From positions 33,304 to 97,303 of the forward strand of contig JAVHWA010000112.1 in the NCBI GenBank assembly GCA_032160165.1: DNA of 64,000 bases, read 5' to 3'. Under the pieces are notes generated by a model that saw only the letters and a list, made by a program, of their open reading frames with translations, ran no database searches and was not told the origin of the DNA. The DNA comes from QHXM01 sp032160165 (lineage in GTDB: Bacteria > Acidobacteriota > Blastocatellia > Pyrinomonadales > Pyrinomonadaceae). Positions 51,943 through 60,093 of the stretch are shown piece by piece (positions within the stretch are counted from its first letter, which is position 1; each line of letters opens with the position of its first letter). Position numbers and translations under genes: made by a program.

Positions 51943-52914
51943 ATGACCAAGATCAAAATTGGAATCATCGGCGCGGGATACATCGGCGGTGTTCATGCAG
52001 AGATACTTGTTCGCGACCCCCGCGTTCAAGTCGCATCAGTGTTTGACGTTGACGACGAACGGGCCCAACGACTGGCGCGCACGACGGGCGCAGTTGTCTC
52101 CACGAACGCGGATGAATTGATCGAGGCCTGCGACGCCGTGTATGTCACGACGCCCAACACCCAACACACCGACCTTGCCATCGCAGCAGTCAAAGCCGGA
52201 AAACACGTATTCTGCGAAAAGCCTATGGCGACAAGCCTGACAGGCGCGCGAAGAATCCTGGACATCGCGGCGTCGACGAGCAGCGTGTTTCAGGTTGGAC
52301 ATAACCGCCGCTTTGCGCCTGTCTATGCAACGCTGAAACAGTTGATCTCGGACGACGGGGCGCCGCATTCCGCCCATGTGAAGATGAATCGAGGGGAGCT
52401 TCTAAATCCCGACTGGGTCGGCGACGCGTCTATCACCGGAGGCTTTCTCTACGAGACCACGATCCACATGTTCGACATGATGCGCTTTCTCTTTGGGGAG
52501 ATAACCCAGCTGTCCGCCCTTGGCTCGAAACATGAGTACGCCGAAACGGACGACTTCTCGCTGGTGCTTGGTTTCGAGAATGGCATTCACGCAACCCTCT
52601 GTTCGTCGGCTGATGCAAGCTGGATGTTTCCCTTCGAACGCGTCGAAGTGTTTTGTCATCATCGAACGATCACGACGCGTGAAATGGAGAGTCTGGTTTC
52701 AAGCGAGGGACTTGAAGGTAGAGAGGTCGCCCTCTCGATGCATCAACTGTCCAAGGAAGAAAAGTGGGGATACGTTCAAGAGGATCGCGCTTTTATCGAT
52801 GCGATCGTCAATGGAACGCCTGCGCTGGTTACCGCGCACGATGGGTACAAATCAGTCGAACTCGTCGATGCGTGTTATCGAGCTGTCGACACAGGTGAGC
52901 GGATATTGCTGTAA
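51943..52914 (+). CDS. Gfo/Idh/MocA family oxidoreductase
   Basis: 323 aa NAD(P)-dependent sugar or polyol dehydrogenase. N-terminal Rossmann motif IGIIGAGYIGGVHAE (6-20), TTPNTQHTDLAIAAVKAGKH, and catalytic-region CEKPMATS with Lys93. The C-terminal alpha/beta domain has GGFLYETTIHMFDMMRFLFG carrying the conserved His. Resembles myo-inositol 2-dehydrogenase-type members, substrate not decided. Follows the isomerase by 66 bases and closes the sugar-use group. A 29-bp perfect palindrome lies just after it. Confidence 0.92.
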   Translation: MTKIKIGIIGAGYIGGVHAEILVRDPRVQVASVFDVDDERAQRLARTTGAVVSTNADELIEACDAVYVTTPNTQHTDLAIAAVKAGKHVFCEKPMATSLTGARRILDIAASTSSVFQVGHNRRFAPVYATLKQLISDDGAPHSAHVKMNRGELLNPDWVGDASITGGFLYETTIHMFDMMRFLFGEITQLSALGSKHEYAETDDFSLVLGFENGIHATLCSSADASWMFPFERVEVFCHHRTITTREMESLVSSEGLEGREVALSMHQLSKEEKWGYVQEDRAFIDAIVNGTPALVTAHDGYKSVELVDACYRAVDTGERILL

Positions 52915-52922
52915 ATCCTTCC

Positions 52923-52951
52923 GGAGTGCGGCGCCCGCGGCGCCGCACTCC
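52923..52951. terminator. perfect GC palindrome between convergent genes
   Basis: Arms GGAGTGCGGCGCC and GGCGCCGCACTCC (13 bp each, no mismatch) around CGC. No T-tract follows on either strand, so termination is uncertain. The outer GGAGTGC/GCACTCC also bounds the element at 45528-45581, so it may belong to the palindromic repeat family. Confidence 0.5.
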
Positions 52952-52955
52952 AAAA

Positions 52956-53492
52956 TCATTTACGAAACGCTCGTCGTATCCTCCCTGAGAACCACCTCAG
53001 GGCTGTTCGAAAAAAGCCATGCTTCGGTGGCGGTGCGCCCACCTCCGTCATCGCTTCCGCCTCTATCGCAGTAAAGAACTGCGATGCCATCATCTTCGCA
53101 GCCCCAAGGATCATTCGCTGACCGACGCTGGCGATGGTCCCTCCGACCTGCACGTCGCCCGAATACCTGATCAGGGTGCCGCCATCCTTCTCTTCAAGAT
53201 CAAGATCTCCGGAACCCTTAAGGAAGCCCGGCTGACCCTTGCCATCTACTACAATGCGGTAATGTTCCGATGGGCGTAGATCCTCGAGACGAACGTTACC
53301 CGTGAAAACGCCTTTGATGGAGCCAACTCCTGAACGAAGTGTAGCCGCGTAGGTGTTCTCGCCCGTCTTCTCCAGCCGCTCGCAGCCTGGTATGCAGCGC
53401 TTGAGGACTTCGGGATCGATTAAGACCTGAAAAACTCTCTCCCGCTTCGCGCGCAACTCATGTGTGCCTTCGATTTTCATTGCGGACGTCAT
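52956..53492 (-). CDS. CoxG-like SRPBCC family protein
   Basis: 178 aa. START/Bet v1-like fold of the CO dehydrogenase subunit G family: MKIEGTHELRAKRERVFQVL, PGCERLEKTGENTYAATLR, GVGSIKGVFTGNVRLED, GSGDLDLEEKDGGTLIRYSG and DVQVGGTIASVGQRMILGAAK, with a basic C-terminal helix (RTALRWFSGRIRRAFRK) suited to membrane contact. CoxG proteins are associated with membrane placement of the molybdenum enzyme. ATG 53492 or ATG 53480; a 9-bp-unit repeat directly precedes, with no Shine-Dalgarno. Last gene of the coxS-coxL-coxM-coxG order. Confidence 0.88.
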   Translation of the reverse strand: MTSAMKIEGTHELRAKRERVFQVLIDPEVLKRCIPGCERLEKTGENTYAATLRSGVGSIKGVFTGNVRLEDLRPSEHYRIVVDGKGQPGFLKGSGDLDLEEKDGGTLIRYSGDVQVGGTIASVGQRMILGAAKMMASQFFTAIEAEAMTEVGAPPPKHGFFRTALRWFSGRIRRAFRK

Positions 53493-53493
53493 C

Positions 53494-53590
53494 AAACAGG
53501 ATAGACAGGATGAACAGGATAGAGGGAAGGTGCGGAAACCTTCAATTGTCTTATCCTGATCATCCTTTCCATCCTGTCGATTCTGTTTCG
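53494..53590. repeat. 9-bp-unit hairpin (GGATGAACA-type) between the coxM- and coxG-like genes
   Basis: Left arm 53494-53521 (ACAGGATAGACAGGATGAAC), right arm 53558-53588 (CCTGATCATCCTTTCCATCC). Same unit as 44090-44220. It ends against the coxG-like start codon. Confidence 0.82.
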
Positions 53591-53603
53591 ACTCTCGGGC
53601 TTC

Positions 53604-54467
53604 CTAAATTCTGCTGGTGGCCAGCTGGATCGCCCGCCGTGTGTAAACCACAGCAAGGTGACGACGATAGTCGGCTGATGCGTATAAGTCTGCGTTTGCA
53701 TCTATGCCGTCGGCTGCGTGATCTGAAGCTGCCGAGATCGTTCCAACATCCAGCGGATTTCCTATCAAGGCGCTTTCGACAGCATCAGCCCGATATGCTT
53801 TTATAGCCACGCCGTTGATCCCGACACTCGCAGACTGACAATTCCCCGCGGCATCGCGCGTCAGACTGACTGCGACGCCGACAACAGCAAAGCCGGAGGC
53901 GGGATGAGGGACCTTTACGTACGCCTGTCCTGCGCCCGCTTGAGGGAGGGGAACACGTATCTCCCTCAGGATCTCGTTCGGCTCGAGCGCTGTCGTCAAC
54001 ATGTCAACGAAAAAATCTGCCGCGTTAATAGTGCGCTCGCCCCGCGGGCCTACCGCCACCATCTGCGCGTTTAGCGCGAGTACAGTTCCAGGCCAATCGG
54101 CCGCCGGGTCGGCGTGGGCGATGCTGCCGCCGATCGTGCCCTTGTTTCGCACCTGCACATCGCCGATCGAAGCAGCGCATTCCGGGAAGAGAGGACAAAT
54201 CTCCTTGAGTCGCACTGATGATTCCAACTGGTAATGTGTGGTCATCGCGCCGATGCGAATCTGCCCGCCCTCCTCGCTGATGTAAGCGAGGTCCGTTATG
54301 CGGCCGATGTCGATCAACATCGACGGCTGCGCCAGCCTGAGCTTCATCGCGGGAATCAGACTGTGCCCGCCAGCGAGTATTTTTGCTTCGTCCTGATGCT
54401 GAGCCAGCAGACCTACTGCTTCGCTGAGAGTGGTTGGCGCGATGTAATCGAATGAGACTGGAATCAT
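53604..54467 (-). CDS. FAD-binding subunit of a molybdenum hydroxylase (CoxM-like)
   Basis: 287 aa. FAD-binding PCMH-type domain: FDYIAPTTLSEAVGLLAQHQ, AGGHSLIPAMKLRLAQP (pyrophosphate loop) and NKGTIGGSIAHADPAADWPG, followed by the CODH flavoprotein C-terminal domain (PHPASGFAVVGVAVSL). GGAGGACAC precedes ATG 54467. It passes electrons from the 2Fe-2S subunit to its acceptor. Located between the large subunit and the CoxG-like gene. Confidence 0.93.
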   Translation of the reverse strand: MIPVSFDYIAPTTLSEAVGLLAQHQDEAKILAGGHSLIPAMKLRLAQPSMLIDIGRITDLAYISEEGGQIRIGAMTTHYQLESSVRLKEICPLFPECAASIGDVQVRNKGTIGGSIAHADPAADWPGTVLALNAQMVAVGPRGERTINAADFFVDMLTTALEPNEILREIRVPLPQAGAGQAYVKVPHPASGFAVVGVAVSLTRDAAGNCQSASVGINGVAIKAYRADAVESALIGNPLDVGTISAASDHAADGIDANADLYASADYRRHLAVVYTRRAIQLATSRI

Positions 54468-54500
54468 GTGTCCTCCAAATAAGGGGCCAAGTGCCAGAGT

Positions 54501-54626
54501 GCGAGTTTCGAATTTTGAGTGTCGAGTTTTGAGTCTTGAGTTGAACGCGGCACTTTAACTCTTAATCCAAAACTCATAACTGCCTTGCGGGCCTGCAGCA
54601 CGCGGAACCCGAAACCCGAAACCCGT
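54501..54626. repeat. mixed heptameric repeats (TTTTGAG and GGGTTTC types)
   Basis: Left part 54501-54543 (GAGTTTCGAATTTTGAGTGT); inverse units at 54554-54580 (AACTCTTAATCCAAAACTC); then GGAACCCGAAACCCGAAAC (54604-54622), inverse of the unit arrayed at 12943-13056. Confidence 0.75.
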
Positions 54627-54629
54627 CAG

Positions 54630-57038
54630 TCAGCTTCGCTGATTGACGATCTTCCAAACCGCTTCAGGCCGGACCGGCATATCGATGTGCGTAACGCCGA
54701 ACGGCGATAACGCATCGACAATCGCATTGACGATCGCCGGAGTCGCTCCGATGGTGCCAGCTTCGCCTACGCCTTTCACCCCCATGGGATTGACGTCCGT
54801 CGGCGTCTCAGTACGGTCAAGCTCGAGCCACGGAATCATGCTCGCTCTCGGCACTGCATAATCCATCAGGGTTCCCGTTACCAGCTGCCCCAGCTCGTCA
54901 TAGACAACCTCTTCGTAAAGCGCCTGCCCTAACGCCTGCACGATCCCGCCGTGGACCTGTCCGTCAACCAGCATCGGATTGATAACTCGTCCGCAATCAT
55001 CAACCGCAACGTAGCGTTGGAACTCGATATCGCCAGTTTCGCGATCGATTTCAACTACTGCGATGTGCGTGCCGAAGGGGAAGGTGAAATTTTTCGGTTC
55101 GAAGAAGTACGTTGCGGAAAGTCCCGGCTCGGTATCCGGCGGGAGCTCTTTTCCAAGATGTGCTGCAAGAGCTACATCCTGTATCGTGACTCTCTTCTTA
55201 CCGTTACTCTCTGGTTCCGGCAGAGCGCCCGCCGGCGCCTGACCCACAGGCACGACGGGTTGCGGAACCTCTCCCCCCGCCATCGCTTCCGCTTCCTGCA
55301 TGGAATAGCTTCCGTCGCCGAAAGCGATGCCCCCGGCGTCGGCACCTAATAGATGCGCCGCGATCTTATTCGCCTTCTCTTTCAACTTCTGGATTGCGAT
55401 GAAGACAGCCGTTCCGCCGACGGCGGTCGCGCGACTTCCAAACGTCCCGATGCCGTATTGAACAATCGATGTGTCGCCGTGAATCACCGTTATGTCTTCA
55501 ATAGCCACGCCCAGCTCGTCGGCCGCGATCTGCGCGAATGAAGTTTCCTGACCCTGACCGTGTGGTGAGGCTCCCGTCAGGATCGTAACTTTGCCGGTCG
55601 GTTCGATTCTTACGGTCGCGCTCTCCCACCCCCCTGCGGGCATCGCCTGTGATGGACCGAGAGCGCAAATCTCCACGTAGGTCGAGACGCCGATTCCGAC
55701 GATTCGTCCGTTCTCGCGCGCCGTCTTCTGCTCTGCGCGCAATCGAGTGTAATCAGCATTCTCAAGCGCTTTGCTGAGCGCGCCTTCATAGTTGCCGCTG
55801 TCGTAGAAGAGGCCCGTCGCGGTCTTAAATGGAAATTCATCCGGCGCGGGAAAGTTTCTGCGTCTGACCTCGACCACCTCGAGGCCGAGTTTGGCGGCAA
55901 CCAGGTCCATAGCCCGCTCAACCACATATGTGGCTTCCGGTCGACCTGCGCCTCTGTAAGCATCGGTTGCCATCTTGTTGGTAAAGACGCCGGTGACATT
56001 GATCTGGATGGCTGGAATCTTGTAACAGCCGGAGAGCATCAATCCGGTTAAAGTGGGGATCGCGGGCGTAAGCAGCTGATGATACGCGCCAAGGTCTGCG
56101 AAGACGTTGTAACGAAGCCCGGTTACCGTGCCATCGTTTCGGCAGCCGATCTCGATATATCCCACTTGTCCGCGACCGTGTATGGTCGCCTGCATATTCT
56201 CTCGGCGGGTTTCGATCCATTTGATCGGTTTACCGCCCAACTGGATCGCAATCCAACCGAGCAGCGCCTCTTCACCATAGACGTTGAGCTTCGAACCAAA
56301 TCCGCCGCCAACCTCCGGGGTAATTACTCGCAGCTTGTTCTCGGGGATGCCGATCATCAAGGCGACCTGCGTCCGCATAAGATGGGGGATCTGAGTAGAA
56401 GACCAGATAGTCAACTCTTCTTCGCCCGGAAGGTAGCGCGCCAGCACGCCTCTCGGCTCCATCGCGATGGGAGCCAATCTCTGATTCAGAATCCGTTGCT
56501 TGATGACGTGGTCCGCGCTTCCCAGCGCAGCATCGATATCACCTTCTCCGGCGGTCAGTTTGTACGCGACGTTGTCGCCAAACTTCTGATGGACTACGGG
56601 GCCGCCTTTCGCCGCCTCTTCGGGATCGACGACTACCGGCAACTCTTCATAGTCAACCATTATCAAATCGACCGCGTCGCGCGCAGCGTAACGGTCGACC
56701 GCGACTACGGCGGCAATCGGATGGCCGACGAAATAAACTTTCTCGCTGGCAAGCGGTCGGTGATCGGGCACTTTCAGGCCTGGAAGCGCACCGGCACAGG
56801 GAACTGGACCTATCTTCTCTCCCAGATCACGGCCCGTGTAAACAGCGACCACTCCCGGGGACTTCAGCGCTTCGCTAGTGTCTATGTTCGTTATTCGCGC
56901 GTGCGCATACATCGAACGCAGGAAGGCGACGTGCAGCGTATCCGGCAATCGAATATCGTCGACGTAATGCGCGAGTCCCTTTATCAACCGCGGGTCTTCT
57001 GTGCGTTTCAACCTTTGGCCAACGAATTTTTCTCGCAT
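54630..57038 (-). CDS. molybdopterin-binding large subunit, form II CoxL-like
   Basis: 802 aa from ATG 57038 (GGAGA seven bases upstream). Xanthine dehydrogenase/CO dehydrogenase large subunit: GQRLKRTEDPRLIKGLAHYV at the start, GGGFGSKLNVYGEE, then the active-site loop AYRGAGR at 360-366, which marks form II; true aerobic CO dehydrogenase (form I) has AYRCSFR here. The C-terminal GVKGVGEAGTIG carries the catalytic Glu. CO oxidation is therefore unlikely or unproven; another aldehyde or heterocycle substrate is as possible. Confidence 0.94.
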   Translation of the reverse strand: MREKFVGQRLKRTEDPRLIKGLAHYVDDIRLPDTLHVAFLRSMYAHARITNIDTSEALKSPGVVAVYTGRDLGEKIGPVPCAGALPGLKVPDHRPLASEKVYFVGHPIAAVVAVDRYAARDAVDLIMVDYEELPVVVDPEEAAKGGPVVHQKFGDNVAYKLTAGEGDIDAALGSADHVIKQRILNQRLAPIAMEPRGVLARYLPGEEELTIWSSTQIPHLMRTQVALMIGIPENKLRVITPEVGGGFGSKLNVYGEEALLGWIAIQLGGKPIKWIETRRENMQATIHGRGQVGYIEIGCRNDGTVTGLRYNVFADLGAYHQLLTPAIPTLTGLMLSGCYKIPAIQINVTGVFTNKMATDAYRGAGRPEATYVVERAMDLVAAKLGLEVVEVRRRNFPAPDEFPFKTATGLFYDSGNYEGALSKALENADYTRLRAEQKTARENGRIVGIGVSTYVEICALGPSQAMPAGGWESATVRIEPTGKVTILTGASPHGQGQETSFAQIAADELGVAIEDITVIHGDTSIVQYGIGTFGSRATAVGGTAVFIAIQKLKEKANKIAAHLLGADAGGIAFGDGSYSMQEAEAMAGGEVPQPVVPVGQAPAGALPEPESNGKKRVTIQDVALAAHLGKELPPDTEPGLSATYFFEPKNFTFPFGTHIAVVEIDRETGDIEFQRYVAVDDCGRVINPMLVDGQVHGGIVQALGQALYEEVVYDELGQLVTGTLMDYAVPRASMIPWLELDRTETPTDVNPMGVKGVGEAGTIGATPAIVNAIVDALSPFGVTHIDMPVRPEAVWKIVNQRS

Positions 57039-57056
57039 AGGTATCTCCAAGAGCTG

Positions 57057-57172
57057 AGGTATCGGGTGTCAGGTTCCGGGTGCCGGCAAGGCAGTGATGG
57101 GTTTTGATTTGCCGCGATCAACCCGAAACTCAGAACTCAAAACTCGCACCTGTCACCCGGCACCTTTCTTCG
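57057..57172. repeat. heptameric inverted repeat between the coxS- and coxL-like genes
   Basis: Left units CGGGTGTCAGGTTCCGGGTG (57065-57084 region) face ACCCGAAACTCAGAACTC and CACCTGTCACCCGGCACC at 57121-57172. The right side overlaps the stop of the coxS-like gene (57153). Confidence 0.7.
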
Positions 57173-57623
57173 CCGCGTATTCAACGGCCTCGACAATGTG
57201 CTGGTAGCCGGTACATCGGCAAAGATTCCCGTCCAGCCCGTGTCTGATTTCTTCGCGTGATGGATCGGGGTTACGTACTAGCAGCTGCGATGCCGCCATG
57301 ATCATGCCCGGTGTGCAATAGCCGCACTGAAGACCGTGCTTCTCCCAGAAGCCCTCCTGCACAGGATGCAGTGCGCCGCCTTCGGCCATGCCTTCGATTG
57401 TGGTCACGCTCCCTCCCGCGGCCTGAACGGCGAACATGGTGCACGACTTGATCGCCTGCCCGTTGAAGTTGACCGTGCAGGCCCCGCAGAGCGATGTCTC
57501 GCAGCCGACGTGCGTGCCCGTCAGGCCGAGTACGTCGCGCAGGTAGTACACCAGCAACATCCGCGGCTCGACCTCGTGCTGGTGTGTGGCGCCGTTGACG
57601 TTGATCTCGATGGCTTTCTTCAT
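57153..57623 (-). CDS. 2Fe-2S subunit of a molybdenum hydroxylase (CoxS-like)
   Basis: 156 aa. The N-terminal plant-type ferredoxin cluster is bound by Cys41, Cys46, Cys49 and Cys61 (GCETSLCGACTVNFNG). The C-terminal all-helical cluster domain is bound by Cys100, Cys103, Cys135 and Cys137 (CGYCTPGMIMA, GNLCRCTGY). All eight ligands are present. First gene of the operon, read away from the divergent winged-helix regulator. Confidence 0.95.
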   Translation of the reverse strand: MKKAIEINVNGATHQHEVEPRMLLVYYLRDVLGLTGTHVGCETSLCGACTVNFNGQAIKSCTMFAVQAAGGSVTTIEGMAEGGALHPVQEGFWEKHGLQCGYCTPGMIMAASQLLVRNPDPSREEIRHGLDGNLCRCTGYQHIVEAVEYAAKKGAG

Positions 57624-57894
57624 CGCAAGCTACCTCGTTGATTTGAAAATATGAGCCGGAGCAGGCGCGCTGATCCTCAGGAGAAGAAACACGAAAATTA
57701 AAGTGAGAAGCTTCTACGCCAATTCCAGCATTGAGTCAAGAAAAGACCTCCGAGCGGGGGTCCAAAGTCCAATGTCCGCTTTGGCGAATCAGCGGTACCC
57801 AAGTTGTTGTCCATAGTTCAGACGAAGAAACCGGACTCGGGACTCTGATCCTGATGGCAAATGCGCACTACTCCCGCCGGTTCCCTTGCTTATA
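57624..57894. other. divergent control region of the molybdenum hydroxylase operon
   Basis: Between the coxS-like gene and the regulator; no coding sequence. Contains a short heptameric remnant (GGGGTCCAAAGTCCAATGTC, 57757-57776). TATATA at 57891-57896 could be a -10 for the regulator; no matching -35 is evident. The operator follows directly. Confidence 0.5.
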
Positions 57895-57930
57895 TACGCA
57901 ATGTGCGTAATCATCTACGTCTTATGCGTA
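57895..57930 (+). promoter_or_regulatory. palindromic operator before the regulator gene
   Basis: TACGCA (57895-57900), ATG, TGCGTA (57904-57909) form a perfect 15-bp palindrome. A further TGCGTA at 57925-57930 overlaps the start codon, 21 bases (two helical turns) from the first TGCGTA. The layout suits an autoregulatory dimer site. Confidence 0.6.
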
Positions 57931-58541
57931 AGAAGCGAGCAGTCGACGCACTCTTTCCCAGGACGCGGCGGGATCTGTTAGGTGCGACCCACGGCCAAGC
58001 TGATCGGTGGTGGTATTTGAGCGAGCTCGCCAGTCATCTGAACACCACGCCTTCCAGCCTACAGCGAGAACTTCAGTCACTGGTACTGAGTGGGATCCTT
58101 CGCCAGCGTCGGGACGGAAAGAGAATTTACTTTCAAGCGGACGAGCGGTCGCTCGTCTTCGACGAGATCCGAGGCATAGTCTCGAAGACGCTCGGCGTCG
58201 CCGATGCACTCGAGAGTGCCTTCGCTGAGTTCGATGAGCGCATTGCCTGTGCCTTCGTTTACGGGGCGGTTGCGCGTCTGCGCGGAAGGCCGCAGGGCGA
58301 GGTCGATCTGCTCGTACTGGGAACGGTCGCACTCGCGGATCTTTCGGCGCCGCTGCTTGCGCTGGAAAGGAAATTCGATCTGGACTTTGATGTGAGCATC
58401 TACTCGCCCGAAGAGTTTCGAGACAAGCGCGCCGCGGAACACCACCTGATTACAAGAATTCTGAATGAGGAAAAGCTATTCTTGATCGGCGGAGAGGAAG
58501 AGTTGGAAGCCCTATTGGCCGCCGATGATCAGCGGCATTGA
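57924..58541 (+). CDS. winged-helix regulator fused to a nucleotidyltransferase-like domain
   Basis: 205 aa from ATG 57924; the frame extends upstream through the operator to 57861, so the later start is preferred. Residues 1-75 form an ArsR-like winged helix (WWYLSELASHLNTTPSSLQREL, RQRRDGKRIYFQADE). Residues 105-190 form an MNT-like domain: FVYGAVARLRGRPQGEVDLLVLG, where the usual GSxAxG...SDxDL is altered to GAVAR...GEVDL, so metal binding may be weakened. Divergent from the molybdenum hydroxylase operon and a candidate for its control. Such fusions exist in several phyla, but the role of the second domain is unknown. Confidence 0.8.
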   Translation: MRKKRAVDALFPRTRRDLLGATHGQADRWWYLSELASHLNTTPSSLQRELQSLVLSGILRQRRDGKRIYFQADERSLVFDEIRGIVSKTLGVADALESAFAEFDERIACAFVYGAVARLRGRPQGEVDLLVLGTVALADLSAPLLALERKFDLDFDVSIYSPEEFRDKRAAEHHLITRILNEEKLFLIGGEEELEALLAADDQRH

Positions 58542-58551
58542 CCCCGAGCCG

Positions 58552-59265
58552 TCAATTCAGGTTGTAGCCCAACTCCAGATAGACGTAGTGATTCCCACTG
58601 CGCGCGTTCCCGTTGCCGATGGAGTAGGCACCATATCCCGCCAGTTTCGGATGGAACTTGTAGTAAGCGCCCGGGGTGAAATACCCGCTCGCGTGTTTTC
58701 CCGTAAACCAATCCGCCTGGAAACCGAATTTCCTGGTTACGGGCTGTTCGAAAGTGAACTGGCCGCCCGCGCGATTCGCGTTGGGTGCGACAACGTTCCT
58801 GGTAAACAAATATCCACCGAACCCGACGCGCGTGCTTGTCCTGAAAGTCTTCTGAAACATGGTATAGGCATAGGTCCCTGCTCTGTATGATCTGTTCCTA
58901 ATGGGAATGAACAGATTTGCTCCCACGGCAATCGCCCAGCCATTGTCTTTGCCATCGTAGATTTTCCACTTCAGTGCCGGCACGAGGGTTGTCGAGTCCG
59001 CACCGGGCTGAATGTTGCCGGTGATATTCAAGCCGGCCTCGAAATGGCCCCCAATGCCGACCACCAACCGCGGCACGAATGAGGAGAATTTTGGATCATT
59101 AGGCTTCGCGCTGACGTCCCATTCCAAGTAAACCTTGGCTGGAGGAAGCACGTCCGTCGTGGGAACGTTGAAGATCGTCTGTTGAGCTTGAGCTGCGGAC
59201 ATGAATCCAGAGAGAAGCAGCAACAACGCGAAGGTCAACCTCAAGGGGGAGTCATTTGTCTTCAC
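58552..59265 (-). CDS. outer-membrane-type beta-barrel hypothetical protein
   Basis: 237 aa from GTG 59265, which has AGGAG at a five-base spacing; ATG 59289 upstream has no such site. Signal peptide (SPLRLTFALLLLLSGFMSAAQA). The mature part is rich in alternating aromatic/Gly strands (VGIGGHFEAGLNITGNI, AIAVGANLFIPIRNRSYRAG, YVYLELGYNLN at the C-terminus) and ends in Asn rather than Phe. A porin-like or transporter-like barrel is likely, family not identified. Convergent with the regulator gene. Confidence 0.75.
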   Translation of the reverse strand: MKTNDSPLRLTFALLLLLSGFMSAAQAQQTIFNVPTTDVLPPAKVYLEWDVSAKPNDPKFSSFVPRLVVGIGGHFEAGLNITGNIQPGADSTTLVPALKWKIYDGKDNGWAIAVGANLFIPIRNRSYRAGTYAYTMFQKTFRTSTRVGFGGYLFTRNVVAPNANRAGGQFTFEQPVTRKFGFQADWFTGKHASGYFTPGAYYKFHPKLAGYGAYSIGNGNARSGNHYVYLELGYNLN

Positions 59266-59351
59266 GTCATCTCCTATGTGGTTGCGCATTGACCGAAGGC
59301 AGCGCGGGCCGCAATGCAAAGCCCAAATCAATCGAGACGTTCTCTCTCCGT

Positions 59352-59777
59352 TTATTCCTCTTTCTTGACGGTGCAACTAAACATCCAGTGAATGCCATGC
59401 TTATCCTTTAGCATTCCGAATCGATCTCCCCAAAACTGGTCCTGCAGGTCCATCGTCACCGTCCCACCACGCTTCATCTTGTCAAAGGTAGCCTCCATCT
59501 CAGCGATCTCGTCGAATCCGAGGCTCAGGTGAACATTCGCGCCCTGGCCCTCTGTGGTATAGCCGGCCTCTTTCACATGGTCCGACGCCATGACTCCCCC
59601 GCCCCAAAATGTGAAATAGGCGTGCATGATCTTGTCCTTTTGCGACTCGGGTGTGCCCATCGGCGTATCGCCGTAGCGTCCCATATAGCCGATCTCTCCA
59701 CCGAGACACTCTTTGTAGAAGTTGAGGGCCTCTTCACAATCGCCATTGAACATCAGATAAGGGGTCAGATTTTTCAT
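59352..59777 (-). CDS. VOC/PhnB-like protein
   Basis: 141 aa glyoxalase-fold protein of the PhnB (3-demethylubiquinone-like) group: MKNLTPYLMFNGDCEEALNF, YKECLGGEIGYMGRYGDTP, HAYFTFWGGGVMASDH, and the C-terminal LQDQFWGDRFGMLKDKHGIH followed by WMFS. GGAGAAA lies before ATG 59777. Substrate unknown; despite the name, no phosphonate genes are nearby. Confidence 0.9.
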   Translation of the reverse strand: MKNLTPYLMFNGDCEEALNFYKECLGGEIGYMGRYGDTPMGTPESQKDKIMHAYFTFWGGGVMASDHVKEAGYTTEGQGANVHLSLGFDEIAEMEATFDKMKRGGTVTMDLQDQFWGDRFGMLKDKHGIHWMFSCTVKKEE

Positions 59778-60093
59778 TTTCTCCTCCGGCTCGAGACTCA
59801 GTTTCTTTTATCCGGACACGCGTGGGGCGTAGTAACGGTTGCTTGAGAGGGCGTCAATCTACACCATGACGTCGGCCTCTACAAGACCCTGTCCGTCCTT
59901 ATTCATTTGAGTGTGACTCGACATACTGACTCCACATTCACGCCTCCACGTCTTAATGAGGTCGGACTCGCTTTCATTCCAGGCTATCTGAGTCAGCCGC
60001 TCTTTCATGTTAGACTGCGCCGCTGTATTTTAATGGCGCGTGAATCCGGACGTTTGAAAGCCTCCGGTCCCTCTAAACTTTGGGTGAAGAACT
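59778..60093. other. 316-base divergent gap
   Basis: Between the divergent PhnB-like and SCO1-like genes. No RNA gene, strong hairpin or convincing promoter pair is visible; an 80-codon open frame here is not protein-like. Confidence 0.5.

Noticed and set aside
56079..57107. 342-codon open frame on + opposite the coxL-like gene
   Set aside because: Antisense shadow of a GC-rich gene with no recognisable motif or start signal.
52956..57623. Calling the operon an aerobic CO dehydrogenase
   Set aside because: The active-site loop is form II (AYRGAGR), so the substrate cannot be called CO from sequence.
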